In this document: piece after piece, positions 36,042 to 45,304 of the stretch | Numbering within the stretch: the stretch's first letter is position 1 | How the letters are laid out: each line of letters starts with the position of its first letter | Source: Tolypothrix tenuis PCC 7101 | GTDB lineage: Bacteria; Cyanobacteriota; Cyanobacteriia; Cyanobacteriales; Nostocaceae | DNA length: 64,000 nucleotides | Direction: 5' to 3' | NCBI RefSeq assembly: GCF_002368295.1 | Contig: NZ_AP018248.1 | Span: 2,725,977-2,789,976 of the forward strand | Program-made: the position numbers and the translations under genes | Notes under the pieces: generated by a model | The model's database searches: none | The model's input: the letters and a program-made list of their open reading frames with translations, nothing else | Told to the model about the DNA's origin: nothing

Positions 36042-36059
36042 GGGATGGGGTAATTGGGT

Positions 36060-36229
36060 GTTTGTCATTTGTCATTTGTCATTTGTCATTTGGTAATGGG
36101 TAACGGGTAATGGGTGTTTATTATTTCTCCCACCCTGCGGGAAGCCGCTACGCGTCTACATCTCCCCAATCCCCAATCCCCAATCCCCAATCCCCAGTAC
36201 CCAATCCCCAGTCCCCAGTCCCCAACCCC
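36060..36229. repeat. STRR cluster with palindromic repeat
   Basis: TTTGTCA units (36061-36090), GGGTAAT units (36093-36118), a palindromic word GCGGGAAGCCGCTACGCGTC (36136-36155), then CCCCAAT/CCCCAGT units (36163-36225). Confidence 0.9.
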
Positions 36230-36978
36230 TACACCGCACCAAACCGCCGTTCCCGTTGCTGATAAGCACACAAAGCGCGGTGGAATTCTACGCGATCAAA
36301 ATCCGGCCAGAGTGTTTCAGTAATATAAAATTCACCATAAGCCATTTGCCATAAAAGGAAATTTGAGAGGCGCATTTCGCCACTAGTACGTATTAATAAA
36401 TCTGGATCAGCAATACCTGCTGTGTATAAGTGGCGTTCAAATACCGCTTCATCAATTTCATCGGGTTGGATTAGACCTTGTTGAACTTTTTGGGCGATCG
36501 CCCGACAAGCCTGTAAAATTTCTTGCCGTCCACCATAATTGGTGGCTACTGTAAACCGGATGCTGCGATTATCCTTAGTTTCTGCCATTGAACGGGAAAT
36601 TTCTTCTTGGAGCGATCGCGGTAGTGCATTCAAATTCCCCACGAATTGAATTTGCACGTTCTCTTCTACCATTTCTCGCAGTTCTTGGCGTAAAACTCTT
36701 TGAAATAGAGTCATCAAAAAATCAACTTCTTCTTGGGGCCTTTTCCAGTTTTCTGTAGAAAAAGCATAAGCTGTTAACGCTTGAATTCCCCAATCTTTAC
36801 AACAACGCAGCAAATCTTTGAGTGCATCTACACCCCGTTTATGACCCATAATCCGGGGTAGACCTTGACGTTTCGCCCATCGACCATTGCCATCCATAAT
36901 CACCGCAACGTGTTTGGGCAGTAATTCTCGTTTTAAGCCAGGGGGCAAATCTTGTAATTCAGTTTGTTGTGCTTTCAT
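36229..36978 (-). CDS. uppS: Isoprenyl transferase (undecaprenyl diphosphate synthase family)
   Basis: Cis-prenyltransferase making the polyprenyl carrier for wall and glycan synthesis. 249 aa: catalytic Asp29 in HVAVIMDGNGRWA, then GHKRGVDALKDLLR, AFSTENWKRP, TVATNYGGRQEI and DLLIRTSGEMRLSNFLLWQMAY. Full length. ATG at 36978 overlaps the cdaA stop by 4 bases. Third gene of a lysA-cdaA-uppS series on the minus strand. Its own stop adjoins the STRR cluster. Confidence 0.96.
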   Translation of the reverse strand: MKAQQTELQDLPPGLKRELLPKHVAVIMDGNGRWAKRQGLPRIMGHKRGVDALKDLLRCCKDWGIQALTAYAFSTENWKRPQEEVDFLMTLFQRVLRQELREMVEENVQIQFVGNLNALPRSLQEEISRSMAETKDNRSIRFTVATNYGGRQEILQACRAIAQKVQQGLIQPDEIDEAVFERHLYTAGIADPDLLIRTSGEMRLSNFLLWQMAYGEFYITETLWPDFDRVEFHRALCAYQQRERRFGAV

Positions 36979-37919
36979 TTTTTATCTCGAGAAGCGGTCG
37001 TTCGCGTAGCGCGTCGAAGACGTGGTAATCCGAGTAACCTTGAAACCAGTACTAGTGCCTTAGTATTAAGCTGACGACCCAAGCTTAACAAACCAGGAGC
37101 CACAGCTTCCCGATCTACCGTTGGGGATAAAAGAGCTTCTAAAGACTCTTTGAGTTTTCTAATCGTCAGAGGTCTATTAAGAATTCCCCTTTCAGCTAAG
37201 GAAATAGAACCAGTTTCTTCTGATACAACAACACAGATGCAATTTTCGACCCGCTCAGTAATTCCCATCGCAGCCCGGTGGCGTGTACCCAACTGGCGCG
37301 AGGCTGTGCGTCCCGAAAGTGGTAAAATTATACCCGATGCAATAATCCGTGAGCCACGTATCAAGGTTGCCCCATCGTGTAATAAAGTTTTCGGTTGAAA
37401 TATAGTTTGTATTAATTCTTTAGTAACCTCAGCATTCAGTTTCACTCCTGGTACAGAAAAATCTCGCTCGTCAATCGGGCCTGTTGTTTCCACAATCAAT
37501 AAAGCGCCAATTCGGTTTTTTGACAGTTCTTTGACAGCATCAACAATCTCATCAATTACACTGTCAGATTTAGGTACTGCCAAACTGGAGGGATGAAACA
37601 ACTGGCGGAATTCGCCACGCCCTAATTGTTCTAAAAAACGCCGAAACTCTGACTGGAGTGCCACTGCCATTGCTACAGCACAGCCAATAACCAACTTTTC
37701 TAGTACGAAATTTAAGAGTGGTAGCCCCAACCTATTACTTAGTGCTGAAGCCAACATTAATATAATAAATCCCCGTACCATCCACAGCGTTCGGCGCTCA
37801 CTAATAATAACTAGTATCATGTAGGTCAGCGCCAATACTAATACGATATCCAGAGTCCCAAGCAGCAAGGACTGCGACCATCCCAGGTTTGTCAGCCATT
37901 GCTTCCACCAATCTCTCAT
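36975..37919 (-). CDS. cdaA: Diadenylate cyclase, CdaA type
   Basis: Makes cyclic di-AMP from two ATP. 314 aa: three N-terminal membrane spans (about 17-85), DAC domain with DGA at 182-184 (LLHDGATLIRG) and the RHR motif in GTRHRAAMG (211-219), followed by a 50-residue tail. The tail's last residues (ATRTTASRDKK) are encoded by a palindromic repeat like that near 36136, so the C-terminus may be repeat-derived. c-di-AMP controls osmotic and potassium balance in other bacteria. Overlaps uppS by 4 bp. Confidence 0.95.
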   Translation of the reverse strand: MRDWWKQWLTNLGWSQSLLLGTLDIVLVLALTYMILVIISERRTLWMVRGFIILMLASALSNRLGLPLLNFVLEKLVIGCAVAMAVALQSEFRRFLEQLGRGEFRQLFHPSSLAVPKSDSVIDEIVDAVKELSKNRIGALLIVETTGPIDERDFSVPGVKLNAEVTKELIQTIFQPKTLLHDGATLIRGSRIIASGIILPLSGRTASRQLGTRHRAAMGITERVENCICVVVSEETGSISLAERGILNRPLTIRKLKESLEALLSPTVDREAVAPGLLSLGRQLNTKALVLVSRLLGLPRLRRATRTTASRDKK

Positions 37920-37963
37920 GACATCTGGATTAATATTTTGCCTCTAAAATACAGTGAATTAAT

Positions 37964-38016
37964 AGTCCAGAGTCAAGAGTAAAAAGTCAAGAGTGAACAT
38001 TTATTAACTCTGGACT
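37964..38016. repeat. AGTCAAG-type repeat with 10-bp dyad
   Basis: AGTCCAGAGT (37964-37973) and ACTCTGGACT (38007-38016) are perfect inverses around AGTCAAGAGT repeats, in the lysA-cdaA gap. It could be a weak attenuator or only a repeat. Confidence 0.55.
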
Positions 38017-38042
38017 TTGAACATTTGACCTTGGACGTTGAA

Positions 38043-39446
38043 CTATTTCTTGAGCCTTTCTGGTAGGCAATCTTGCCTAATTAAGTCCTGATAAGTTTCG
38101 CGTTGCAAAATTAAATTTGCTTCGCCGTTTGAGACTACAACAGCTGCCGGTCGGGGTAAGCGATTGTAGTTAGATGCCATACTGTAATTGTAAGCACCAG
38201 TTCCCATAACTACGAGAATATCCCCAGGTTCAGTTTGTGGGAGTTGGGCATTTTTAATCAAAATATCCCCAGATTCACAGTGCTTACCAGCAATTGTGAC
38301 AGTTTCTGTCAAGGAAGCAGAAATTTTGTTAGCGACCACAGCCCGGTACTCTGATTGGTAAGTAATCGGTCGTGGGTTGTCTGACATACCTCCATCTACT
38401 GCTATGTAAGTACGGATTTCCGGAATTACCTTTGATGAACCTATTGTATAAGCAGTTACACAAGCTGTAGCAATCAGCGATCGCCCTGGTTCCGATAATA
38501 ACTTGGGTAAAGGTAGATTTTCTGCTGCACAAGCTGTTTGCACTACTTCACAAATCGCTTTGACCCATTCATCAATACTTGGTGGATCATCTGATTCTAC
38601 ATAGCGAATCCCTAAACCACCGCCAACATTTAGCTCTGTCACATTTAAACCGTACTTAGCTGCATCACGCAACCATTGCACCATGACAGCCGCTAAATCC
38701 TGATGGGGCTGGCGTTCAAAAATTTGGGAACCAATGTGAGCGTGTAAACCCGCGCAATTCAAAGCTGACTGCTTACTAACAAAGGTAAACACCTCATCCA
38801 AATCATTTGGATCAAAACCAAATTTACTGTCTAAGTGTCCCGTGCGGATGTATTCATGGGTGTGACACTCAATACCTGGCGTTAAGCGCAACATAATGCG
38901 AATGGGTAGCGGGAAGGAATTTTCTCCTTGCTCCTCTGCTATTGCCACTAAGGTTTTTAACTCATACCAGTTATCCACCACAATGGTGACACCAGACTCA
39001 ATTGCTAAAATTAGCTCTGAGCGACATTTATTATTGCCGTGGAGGTAGATTTTTTCTGGGCTAACCCCAGCGCTGAGGGCGGTGTAGAGTTCTCCCCCAG
39101 ACACGACATCGATTCCCAAGCCTTCATCAGCAACGATCGCACAAACTGCTAAACAATTCCAAGCTTTAGAAGCGTAAAGTACTTGAGATTCTCCCTGGTA
39201 ATATTGCTTGAAAGCATCTCGATATTGCTGACAAGCCGAACGCAGGGTTTCTTCATCTAAAATATATAAAGGCGAGCCAAACTGCTTTACTAGGGTTGTG
39301 ATATCACACCCACCAATTTCTAGGCAGCCATGACTATTTACTTTAGCCGTCAAGGGTAAAAGTTCTTGATTGGGCGAAGTACTACGCCTTGCAGGTAAAT
39401 ATTGACTACCAGCCTGTTGAACCCCAGTGGGGTGAGTCGATACCAT
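38043..39446 (-). CDS. lysA: Diaminopimelate decarboxylase
   Basis: Last step of lysine synthesis, PLP dependent. 467 aa: PLP lysine K94 in YASKAWNC, GIDVVSGGEL, YLHGNNKCRSEL, HAHIGSQIFE, the glycine loop NVGGGLGIRY and the C-terminal AVDGGMSDNPRPITYQ and GKHCESGDIL. The N-terminal 45 residues are poorly conserved; ATG at 39446. Upstream of cdaA by about 120 bp that contain a dyad repeat. Divergent from rimI. Confidence 0.96.
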   Translation of the reverse strand: MVSTHPTGVQQAGSQYLPARRSTSPNQELLPLTAKVNSHGCLEIGGCDITTLVKQFGSPLYILDEETLRSACQQYRDAFKQYYQGESQVLYASKAWNCLAVCAIVADEGLGIDVVSGGELYTALSAGVSPEKIYLHGNNKCRSELILAIESGVTIVVDNWYELKTLVAIAEEQGENSFPLPIRIMLRLTPGIECHTHEYIRTGHLDSKFGFDPNDLDEVFTFVSKQSALNCAGLHAHIGSQIFERQPHQDLAAVMVQWLRDAAKYGLNVTELNVGGGLGIRYVESDDPPSIDEWVKAICEVVQTACAAENLPLPKLLSEPGRSLIATACVTAYTIGSSKVIPEIRTYIAVDGGMSDNPRPITYQSEYRAVVANKISASLTETVTIAGKHCESGDILIKNAQLPQTEPGDILVVMGTGAYNYSMASNYNRLPRPAAVVVSNGEANLILQRETYQDLIRQDCLPERLKK

Positions 39447-39537
39447 AACTATAAGAGTTGTCCTTGTTCAAATTATGGGCGTGAGTGAGTCTCCCGATTC
39501 CCAGTTTACAAAGGGTTTGTAATCTTATCCAATAACT

Positions 39538-40089
39538 GTGATCTCATTAGAGTTAAAACTGCAATCACTGACATCAGACGATCTCAGCGCAATCCTAGAA
39601 CTGGATAAAGCTTGTTTTGGCGGTCTTTGGACAATGGAAGGCTACCAACGAGAGTTAGATAGTCCTAACAGTGTACTACTAGGCTTATTTTCCCCAGCTT
39701 CTAGCTTAAGTTTGCTAGGAATGGGTTGTTTTTGGTCAATTTTAGAAGAAGCCCATATTACGATTTTGGCAGTACATCCCCAATATCACTGTCAAGGTTT
39801 AGGACAAGCTTTACTTTATTCCCTTCTCAAGACAGCTAGCGATCGCGGTTTGGAGCGAGCTACCCTCGAAGTTCGAGCTTCCAACCTAGCGGCTATATCT
39901 TTATATCAAAAATTTGGCTTCAAAACAGCTGGGCGACGACGGCGCTACTATCAGGACAATGGCGAAGACGCTTTAATTCTTTGGCTTCCCGACCTGCAAT
40001 ATCCCCAATTTCAAACAACTTTGCTCCAATGGGAAACAATGATAAGCGATCGCCTCAACAAATCCTCTTGGCAATTTCGGTTTTTTTAA
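39538..40089 (+). CDS. rimI: Ribosomal-protein-alanine N-acetyltransferase-like GNAT
   Basis: 183 aa, GTG start at 39538. GNAT fold: LDKACFGGLWTMEGYQREL, ITILAVHPQYHCQGLGQALLYSLL (acetyl-CoA loop Q-x-x-G-x-G), LEVRASNLAAISLYQKFGF and RRRRYYQDNGEDALILWL, all RimI-like. RimI acetylates the N-terminus of S18; the exact substrate here is inferred. Cytosolic. STRRs follow immediately. Confidence 0.88.
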   Translation: MISLELKLQSLTSDDLSAILELDKACFGGLWTMEGYQRELDSPNSVLLGLFSPASSLSLLGMGCFWSILEEAHITILAVHPQYHCQGLGQALLYSLLKTASDRGLERATLEVRASNLAAISLYQKFGFKTAGRRRRYYQDNGEDALILWLPDLQYPQFQTTLLQWETMISDRLNKSSWQFRFF

Positions 40090-40092
40090 ATT

Positions 40093-40272
40093 TGTCATTG
40101 GTCATTGGTCATTTGTCATTTGTCATTGGGTAATGGGTAATGGGTAATTGGTAATGGGTAATGAGTAATGAGTAATGAGTAATGAGTAATGGGAATTTGC
40201 CCCTTGTCTCCCTGCCCCCTGCCTTTTCCCTATCCCCAGTCCCCAGTCCCCAGTCCCCAGTCCCCAATCCCC
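40093..40272. repeat. STRR cluster after rimI
   Basis: TTTGTCA/TTGGTCA units (40094-40126), GGGTAAT and GAGTAAT units (40127-40190), and CCCCAGT/CCCCAAT units (40233-40270). Frames reading GTGDWGLG across it are artefacts. Confidence 0.9.
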
Positions 40273-40695
40273 CTGATTCCCATGTAACTTTTGATGACTT
40301 TGCGGTTGACTTTTGGTCATCTTCATGAAAAAAATACACTTTCTTCAAGAAAATTTGATGAGTATTATTTATTTTTTAAAACTATTTAATTGAAAAAATA
40401 AATACATTTTTAATAATTCTTGACTTCATCTAATAGATATGTTAAGAATAAATGTTTGGAAGTGGCTGTAAAACTAGACTTCCAGCGCTTTTTTGCGGGC
40501 AATAAGAGCTAAAAACGCTGTTTCTCTTGTTCTCCTCAGTACAACAGCCACACAAAAGTAATAAATATTCAGGAATTACGCCATCAAATTGGGTGATACC
40601 GCTTGGATATCTTGTTTTTTTTATACAGATATCCAAAAGCTTGGCCTGTGCTAAAATCAGCGTACCGGCACGACGCAGGTGATGGGAAAAATGCC

Positions 40696-43164
40696 ATGTT
40701 TGAACGCTTCACAGAAAAAGCTATTAAGGTAATCATGCTGGCCCAAGAAGAGGCCCGCCGTTTAGGCCACAATTTCGTCGGCACTGAACAGATCCTCCTG
40801 GGTCTGATTGGTGAAGGGACGGGAGTTGCGGCCAAGGTGCTGAAATCAATGGGTGTCAATCTCAAAGATGCCCGCATTGAAGTAGAAAAAATCATAGGAC
40901 GGGGTTCGGGCTTTGTTGCTGTGGAAATTCCTTTTACGCCACGGGCAAAGCGGGTTCTGGAACTATCTTTAGAAGAAGCGCGCCAATTAGGCCATAACTA
41001 CATTGGCACCGAACATCTGCTGTTGGGCCTGATCCGAGAAGGGGAAGGTGTGGCAGCCAGGGTGTTGGAAAACCTCGGCGTGGATCTATCGAAGGTACGA
41101 ACCCAAGTCATTCGGATGTTGGGCGAAACAGCTGAAGTCACCCAAGGAGGCCCCTCTGGGCGCACCAAAACTCCAACCTTGGATGAATTTGGTTCCAACC
41201 TCACCCAAATGGCAACCGATAACAAACTCGATCCTGTGGTGGGACGCGCCAAGGAAATCGAGCGAGTTATCCAAATATTGGGTCGCCGGACAAAAAATAA
41301 CCCAGTGCTGATAGGTGAACCAGGGGTTGGTAAAACAGCGATCGCTGAAGGTTTAGCGAGCCGCATTGCCAACAAAGATGTCCCCGACATCCTGGAAGAC
41401 AAGCGCGTAGTCACGCTGGATATTGGTTTACTTGTAGCCGGAACCAAGTACCGGGGTGAATTTGAAGAACGCCTGAAGAAAATCATGGACGAAATTCGTC
41501 AGGCGGGTAACGTAATTCTCGTCATTGACGAGGTACACACCCTGATTGGTGCAGGTGCAGCCGAAGGCGCAATCGACGCTGCGAACATCCTCAAGCCAGC
41601 CTTGGCTAGAGGTGAGTTGCAATGTATTGGTGCAACCACCCTAGATGAATATCGCAAACACATCGAACGGGATGCAGCATTAGAGCGACGCTTCCAACCA
41701 GTAATGGTAGGCGAACCCTCAGTTGATGAAACAATTGAGATATTGTACGGTCTGCGCGATCGCTACGAGCAACACCACAAACTAAAAATTTCCGATGAAG
41801 CCTTGGTGGCGGCAGCGAAATTGTCCGATCGTTATATTAGCGATCGCTATCTGCCAGATAAAGCCATCGACTTAATCGACGAAGCAGGTTCCAGAGTCCG
41901 GTTGATTAACTCCCAATTGCCCCCCGCAGCCAAAGAGTTAGACAAAGAACTGCGCCAAATCTTAAAAGAAAAAGATGATGCAGTTCGCTCCCAAGACTTC
42001 GACCGCGCTGGAGAACTGCGCGATCGCGAAATGGAAATCAAAGCCGAAATTCGCGCGATCGCTCAAAGCAAAACCAATGGCTCTGGTAACGAAGGTTTAG
42101 AACCCGTAGTTACAGAAGAGGACATTGCCCACATCGTCGCATCCTGGACGGGAGTTCCGGTGAACAAGCTCACCGAATCCGAATCCGAGAAGCTGTTGCA
42201 CATGGAAGACACCCTACATCAGCGCCTAATTGGACAAGAAGACGCTGTGAAGGCAGTTTCCCGCGCAATTCGCCGCGCTCGTGTCGGTTTGAAAAATCCC
42301 AATCGACCCATCGCCAGCTTTGTCTTCTCAGGCCCCACAGGCGTAGGTAAAACTGAATTGGCGAAATCCTTGGCTTCTTACTTCTTCGGTTCCGAAGAAG
42401 CAATGATTCGCCTAGATATGTCGGAATATATGGAGCGTCACACCGTCAGCAAACTGATCGGTTCACCTCCAGGTTACGTTGGCTATAACGAAGGCGGTCA
42501 GCTAACCGAAGCAGTGAGACGCAGACCTTACACCGTGGTGCTATTCGACGAAATCGAAAAAGCTCACCCCGATGTCTTCAATATGCTGCTGCAAATCTTA
42601 GAAGACGGTCGCTTAACCGATGCTAAAGGTCGCACCGTAGACTTTAAGAACACTCTGTTGATTTTGACATCTAACATCGGTTCCAAGGTAATTGAAAAAG
42701 GTGGTGGCGGTATCGGCTTCGAGTTTGCAGACGATGCTAGCGAATCGCAATACAACCGCATTCGCTCCTTGGTGAACGAAGAACTGAAGCAATACTTCCG
42801 TCCAGAGTTCCTCAACCGTTTAGATGAAATTATCGTCTTCCGTCAGTTGAGCAAGGCCGAAGTTACAGAAATCGCCGACATCATGCTCAAAGAAGTATTT
42901 GGTCGCCTGACCGAAAAAGGTATCACCTTAGAAGTCACCGACCGCTTCAAAGACCGCCTCATCCAAGAAGGCTACAGCCCCAGCTACGGCGCACGACCAT
43001 TACGTCGAGCAATTATGCGCTTGTTAGAAGATAGCTTGGCTGAAGAGATTCTCTCTGGTCGCATTAAAGATGGCGATACAGCCCTGGTTGATGTTGATGA
43101 AAACGGTAACGTTCAAGTCAGTTCTCAACAGCGTCGGGAGTTATTATCCCAAGGTGCTGAGTAA
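40696..43164 (+). CDS. clpC: ATP-dependent Clp protease ATP-binding subunit ClpC
   Basis: 822 aa from the ATG at 40696 (MFERFTEKAIKVIML), the family N-terminus; an upstream open stretch to 40603 has no homology. Order: two Clp-N repeats (1-145), AAA-1 with Walker A GEPGVGKT (207-214), a UVR motif (about 420-450, DFDRAGELRDREME), AAA-2 with Walker A GPTGVGKT (546-553), and the C-terminal domain. HSP100 unfoldase that feeds ClpP. Codon use is more GC-rich and regular than neighbours, as for a highly expressed gene. Terminator follows at 43211. Confidence 0.98.
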   Translation: MFERFTEKAIKVIMLAQEEARRLGHNFVGTEQILLGLIGEGTGVAAKVLKSMGVNLKDARIEVEKIIGRGSGFVAVEIPFTPRAKRVLELSLEEARQLGHNYIGTEHLLLGLIREGEGVAARVLENLGVDLSKVRTQVIRMLGETAEVTQGGPSGRTKTPTLDEFGSNLTQMATDNKLDPVVGRAKEIERVIQILGRRTKNNPVLIGEPGVGKTAIAEGLASRIANKDVPDILEDKRVVTLDIGLLVAGTKYRGEFEERLKKIMDEIRQAGNVILVIDEVHTLIGAGAAEGAIDAANILKPALARGELQCIGATTLDEYRKHIERDAALERRFQPVMVGEPSVDETIEILYGLRDRYEQHHKLKISDEALVAAAKLSDRYISDRYLPDKAIDLIDEAGSRVRLINSQLPPAAKELDKELRQILKEKDDAVRSQDFDRAGELRDREMEIKAEIRAIAQSKTNGSGNEGLEPVVTEEDIAHIVASWTGVPVNKLTESESEKLLHMEDTLHQRLIGQEDAVKAVSRAIRRARVGLKNPNRPIASFVFSGPTGVGKTELAKSLASYFFGSEEAMIRLDMSEYMERHTVSKLIGSPPGYVGYNEGGQLTEAVRRRPYTVVLFDEIEKAHPDVFNMLLQILEDGRLTDAKGRTVDFKNTLLILTSNIGSKVIEKGGGGIGFEFADDASESQYNRIRSLVNEELKQYFRPEFLNRLDEIIVFRQLSKAEVTEIADIMLKEVFGRLTEKGITLEVTDRFKDRLIQEGYSPSYGARPLRRAIMRLLEDSLAEEILSGRIKDGDTALVDVDENGNVQVSSQQRRELLSQGAE

Positions 43165-43210
43165 AATTTAAAATTTAAAATTTGGGATTAAATCTCAAAT
43201 TTAAAAACGC

Positions 43211-43246
43211 AAACGGTAGAGTATTAATTGCTCTACCGTTTTTTTG
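43211..43246. terminator. Intrinsic terminator after clpC (possibly bidirectional)
   Basis: Perfect 11-bp stem AAACGGTAGAG / CTCTACCGTTT (43211-43221, 43231-43241) with a 9-base loop and a run of seven T. On the other strand the hairpin is followed by GCGTTTTTAAA, so it may also end the retron transcript. Confidence 0.88.
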
Positions 43247-43273
43247 ACTCTCTAAGGTAAAAACTCATTTAAA

Positions 43274-44182
43274 TTAATTGCTAGATATTTTACAAACTCT
43301 TTTGTATATCTCTTGTACAAACCAGGATATTGCTTTTTGGATAGTCTCAAAATTTTCACTTGAATCGTATAATTTCTTTGCATAATGTCCCAATTTATTT
43401 AGTTGTGAATCTAAATCAGATTTACTGCCATGAGTCTTTAGATTTCTTAATTTATTCATATTCATTATTGTTAAATAATTTGCTTTTAGATGCTGCGTTT
43501 CCATATAGTTAGGTTTAATAATTTCAAAAAATATCTGAACTGATGCAGGAAGGCTTTCTCTTCGGATTTTTTCTATGTTTTTTCTATCAACGTAGATGCC
43601 ACCAATATTTTTTAAATTTTCTGAGTTGATGGCAGAATTTGGTACAGTTACACATATTTGCGGTAACTCCCAATTACTATTTTTTCGTTTATCATAAGAT
43701 GATTTCACTCTATTATAAGCTTCAAAAAATGATTTATTATTTTCATTAATATATTTATATTCTTCCTCAAAAAGAACTTCGATTGCAGATTCCAAAGTAT
43801 TACGAGCAGACTCACAAAAATTTGTAATCTGCTTTTTATCTCGGCATTCAGCCATATCTTTACTATATTTTTTTAAGTTATCAACCCAAGATGAATAATT
43901 TGTATCCGTTATATATGAATAATCAATATAATATTCATCTGGTATCTTTGACTGTTTCTGAGTTTTTTGGAAATTTTCTTTATCAGTTTTAATTGTGATG
44001 TTATCAATTGATTTATTAGTTAATGCTTGTGTTTCAGATAACTTAAAAATTTGCTCTGATAGTCGATTTATGTTACTAGAAAAATTTTCATTTAATCTAA
44101 TAAATTGACAATTTATTTCATTAGATAATAAATAAATATTACTTTTTATATCTTGAATTTCTTGTTTTAATTCTTCATCCAT
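43274..44182 (-). CDS. Retron-associated candidate effector, coiled coil plus HEPN-like region
   Basis: 302 aa, ATG at 44182, starting 30 bp after the RT stop on the same strand. Residues about 1-75 are a heptad-rich coiled coil (IKSNIYLLSNEI, NINRLSEQIFKLSE). A helical segment (CESARNTLESAIEVLF, about 118-133) and a later KLRNLKTHGS (R246-N247-x3-H251) resemble the HEPN layout, where R-x4-6-H is the RNase site. Very AT-rich, lysine/asparagine-rich, unlike clpC. I recognise no full family. Inferred role: toxin or effector controlled by the RT and its ncRNA/msDNA; HEPN assignment is tentative. Confidence 0.8.
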   Translation of the reverse strand: MDEELKQEIQDIKSNIYLLSNEINCQFIRLNENFSSNINRLSEQIFKLSETQALTNKSIDNITIKTDKENFQKTQKQSKIPDEYYIDYSYITDTNYSSWVDNLKKYSKDMAECRDKKQITNFCESARNTLESAIEVLFEEEYKYINENNKSFFEAYNRVKSSYDKRKNSNWELPQICVTVPNSAINSENLKNIGGIYVDRKNIEKIRRESLPASVQIFFEIIKPNYMETQHLKANYLTIMNMNKLRNLKTHGSKSDLDSQLNKLGHYAKKLYDSSENFETIQKAISWFVQEIYKRVCKISSN

Positions 44183-44212
44183 ATAATATCCAGCATTGTG
44201 TATTTAGACAAT

Positions 44213-45286
44213 TTACTGAGGTTTACTAATTTTAGTATAAAGCTCTAAATATTTTTTATAGATAGAATCATTTCTTCCCTTAACCATACCAATAAACTCT
44301 ATTTTTCCCCGAAGTACTTGTTTAAAATTTTGTTTATCCTTGGCGGGTAATCTGCTTTGAGATTCATACTTTTCTTGATACTCTTTTTCCACAGCCTCAA
44401 GCCCAAATTTAGCCCAAGCATGAAGCATAGCACGAACCTGACGCACATACCTTCTGTCAACATTAGGAAACAGATTAGTCGTTAATCCCGTTACTTCTTG
44501 ATGATTACCTTTGACTTGCAGTCGATTTTTATGATAATTTACCTCAAATCCATTTTCATTAATAATTGATAGTAATCTATTACCAATAAAAATTTTATCT
44601 TCATCTTCTTCAGCTACTATATATGCTAATTCTTCAGGGAACTTAGGTAAGGTTGTTGAAAAAGTAATATCGTCTGCATACCTTGTATAAGTCGCTTTGT
44701 ACTCTTTAGCTAAACGCTGCAATTGACTATCCATCTTGGCACAAATCATATTAGTCACTATGGGTGAAGTTGGTGCGCCTTGAGGTAACTGATTGTTATG
44801 ACAACAAATCTGTGCTAAAACTGTCGCTACATCTGGGTGTAAACCATAGGGTGTAGCCATAAACATACCCCGGACTCGACCAAAATTAATCGACGGGAAA
44901 AAATCAGTTAAATCAAGATTTAGAACATAGCGTTTTTTAGTATGAGCTTGAGCATTAGTTACAATATTTTTCTCTATTACAAACCCATGCACTGATGGTT
45001 TTATCTCATAAACTGTGTGTAATACTTGATTAAGTTTTGCCTGAATAATTTTAAGTGCAGTTATCGGAGTTGATATTTGACGCATCCTACCAGATTTTTT
45101 AGGAATCTCAAAAGTTTTATAACGTTGGTTAGGTTTAACAAGATATATATGATAAACAAGACGGGAATAGGAAACCTCTAAAAGGTCAGCTATATCCATT
45201 GGTTGTTTGAGAGAATAAAATTTTTCTCGTAAATATTCAGGACTTTGCTTCAGAAGTAACTGAGAGTTTTTTTGTGCTTTATCCAT
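44213..45286 (-). CDS. Retron-type reverse transcriptase
   Basis: 357 aa, ATG at 45286. RT motifs: NAQAH (111-115, the retron NAxxH), D125 in NLDLTDFFPSIN, LPQGAPTSPIVTN (about 168), catalytic YADD (203-206) in YTRYADDITFS, and VTG (265-267), the retron-specific triplet. No maturase, endonuclease or primase domain and no nearby intron ends, which argues against a group II intron or DGR. It would reverse-transcribe the ncRNA encoded just upstream (45305-45443) into msDNA. It starts only 18 bp after that RNA and is followed by the candidate effector gene. AT-rich, consistent with acquisition by transfer. Confidence 0.95.
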   Translation of the reverse strand: MDKAQKNSQLLLKQSPEYLREKFYSLKQPMDIADLLEVSYSRLVYHIYLVKPNQRYKTFEIPKKSGRMRQISTPITALKIIQAKLNQVLHTVYEIKPSVHGFVIEKNIVTNAQAHTKKRYVLNLDLTDFFPSINFGRVRGMFMATPYGLHPDVATVLAQICCHNNQLPQGAPTSPIVTNMICAKMDSQLQRLAKEYKATYTRYADDITFSTTLPKFPEELAYIVAEEDEDKIFIGNRLLSIINENGFEVNYHKNRLQVKGNHQEVTGLTTNLFPNVDRRYVRQVRAMLHAWAKFGLEAVEKEYQEKYESQSRLPAKDKQNFKQVLRGKIEFIGMVKGRNDSIYKKYLELYTKISKPQ

Positions 45287-45304
45287 AATGAATAATAAAA
45301 AAAT

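Noticed and set aside
40603..40695. N-terminal extension of clpC
   Set aside because: ClpC begins MFERFTEKA in all relatives I know; upstream part is leader sequence.
40998..42815. Minus-strand frames inside clpC
   Set aside because: Shadows of the strongly coding GC-rich gene; no start sites or homologous residues.
44213..45286. Group II intron maturase or DGR reverse transcriptase
   Set aside because: No maturase or endonuclease domain, no intron ends or template/variable repeats seen; NAxxH and VTG motifs point to a retron.
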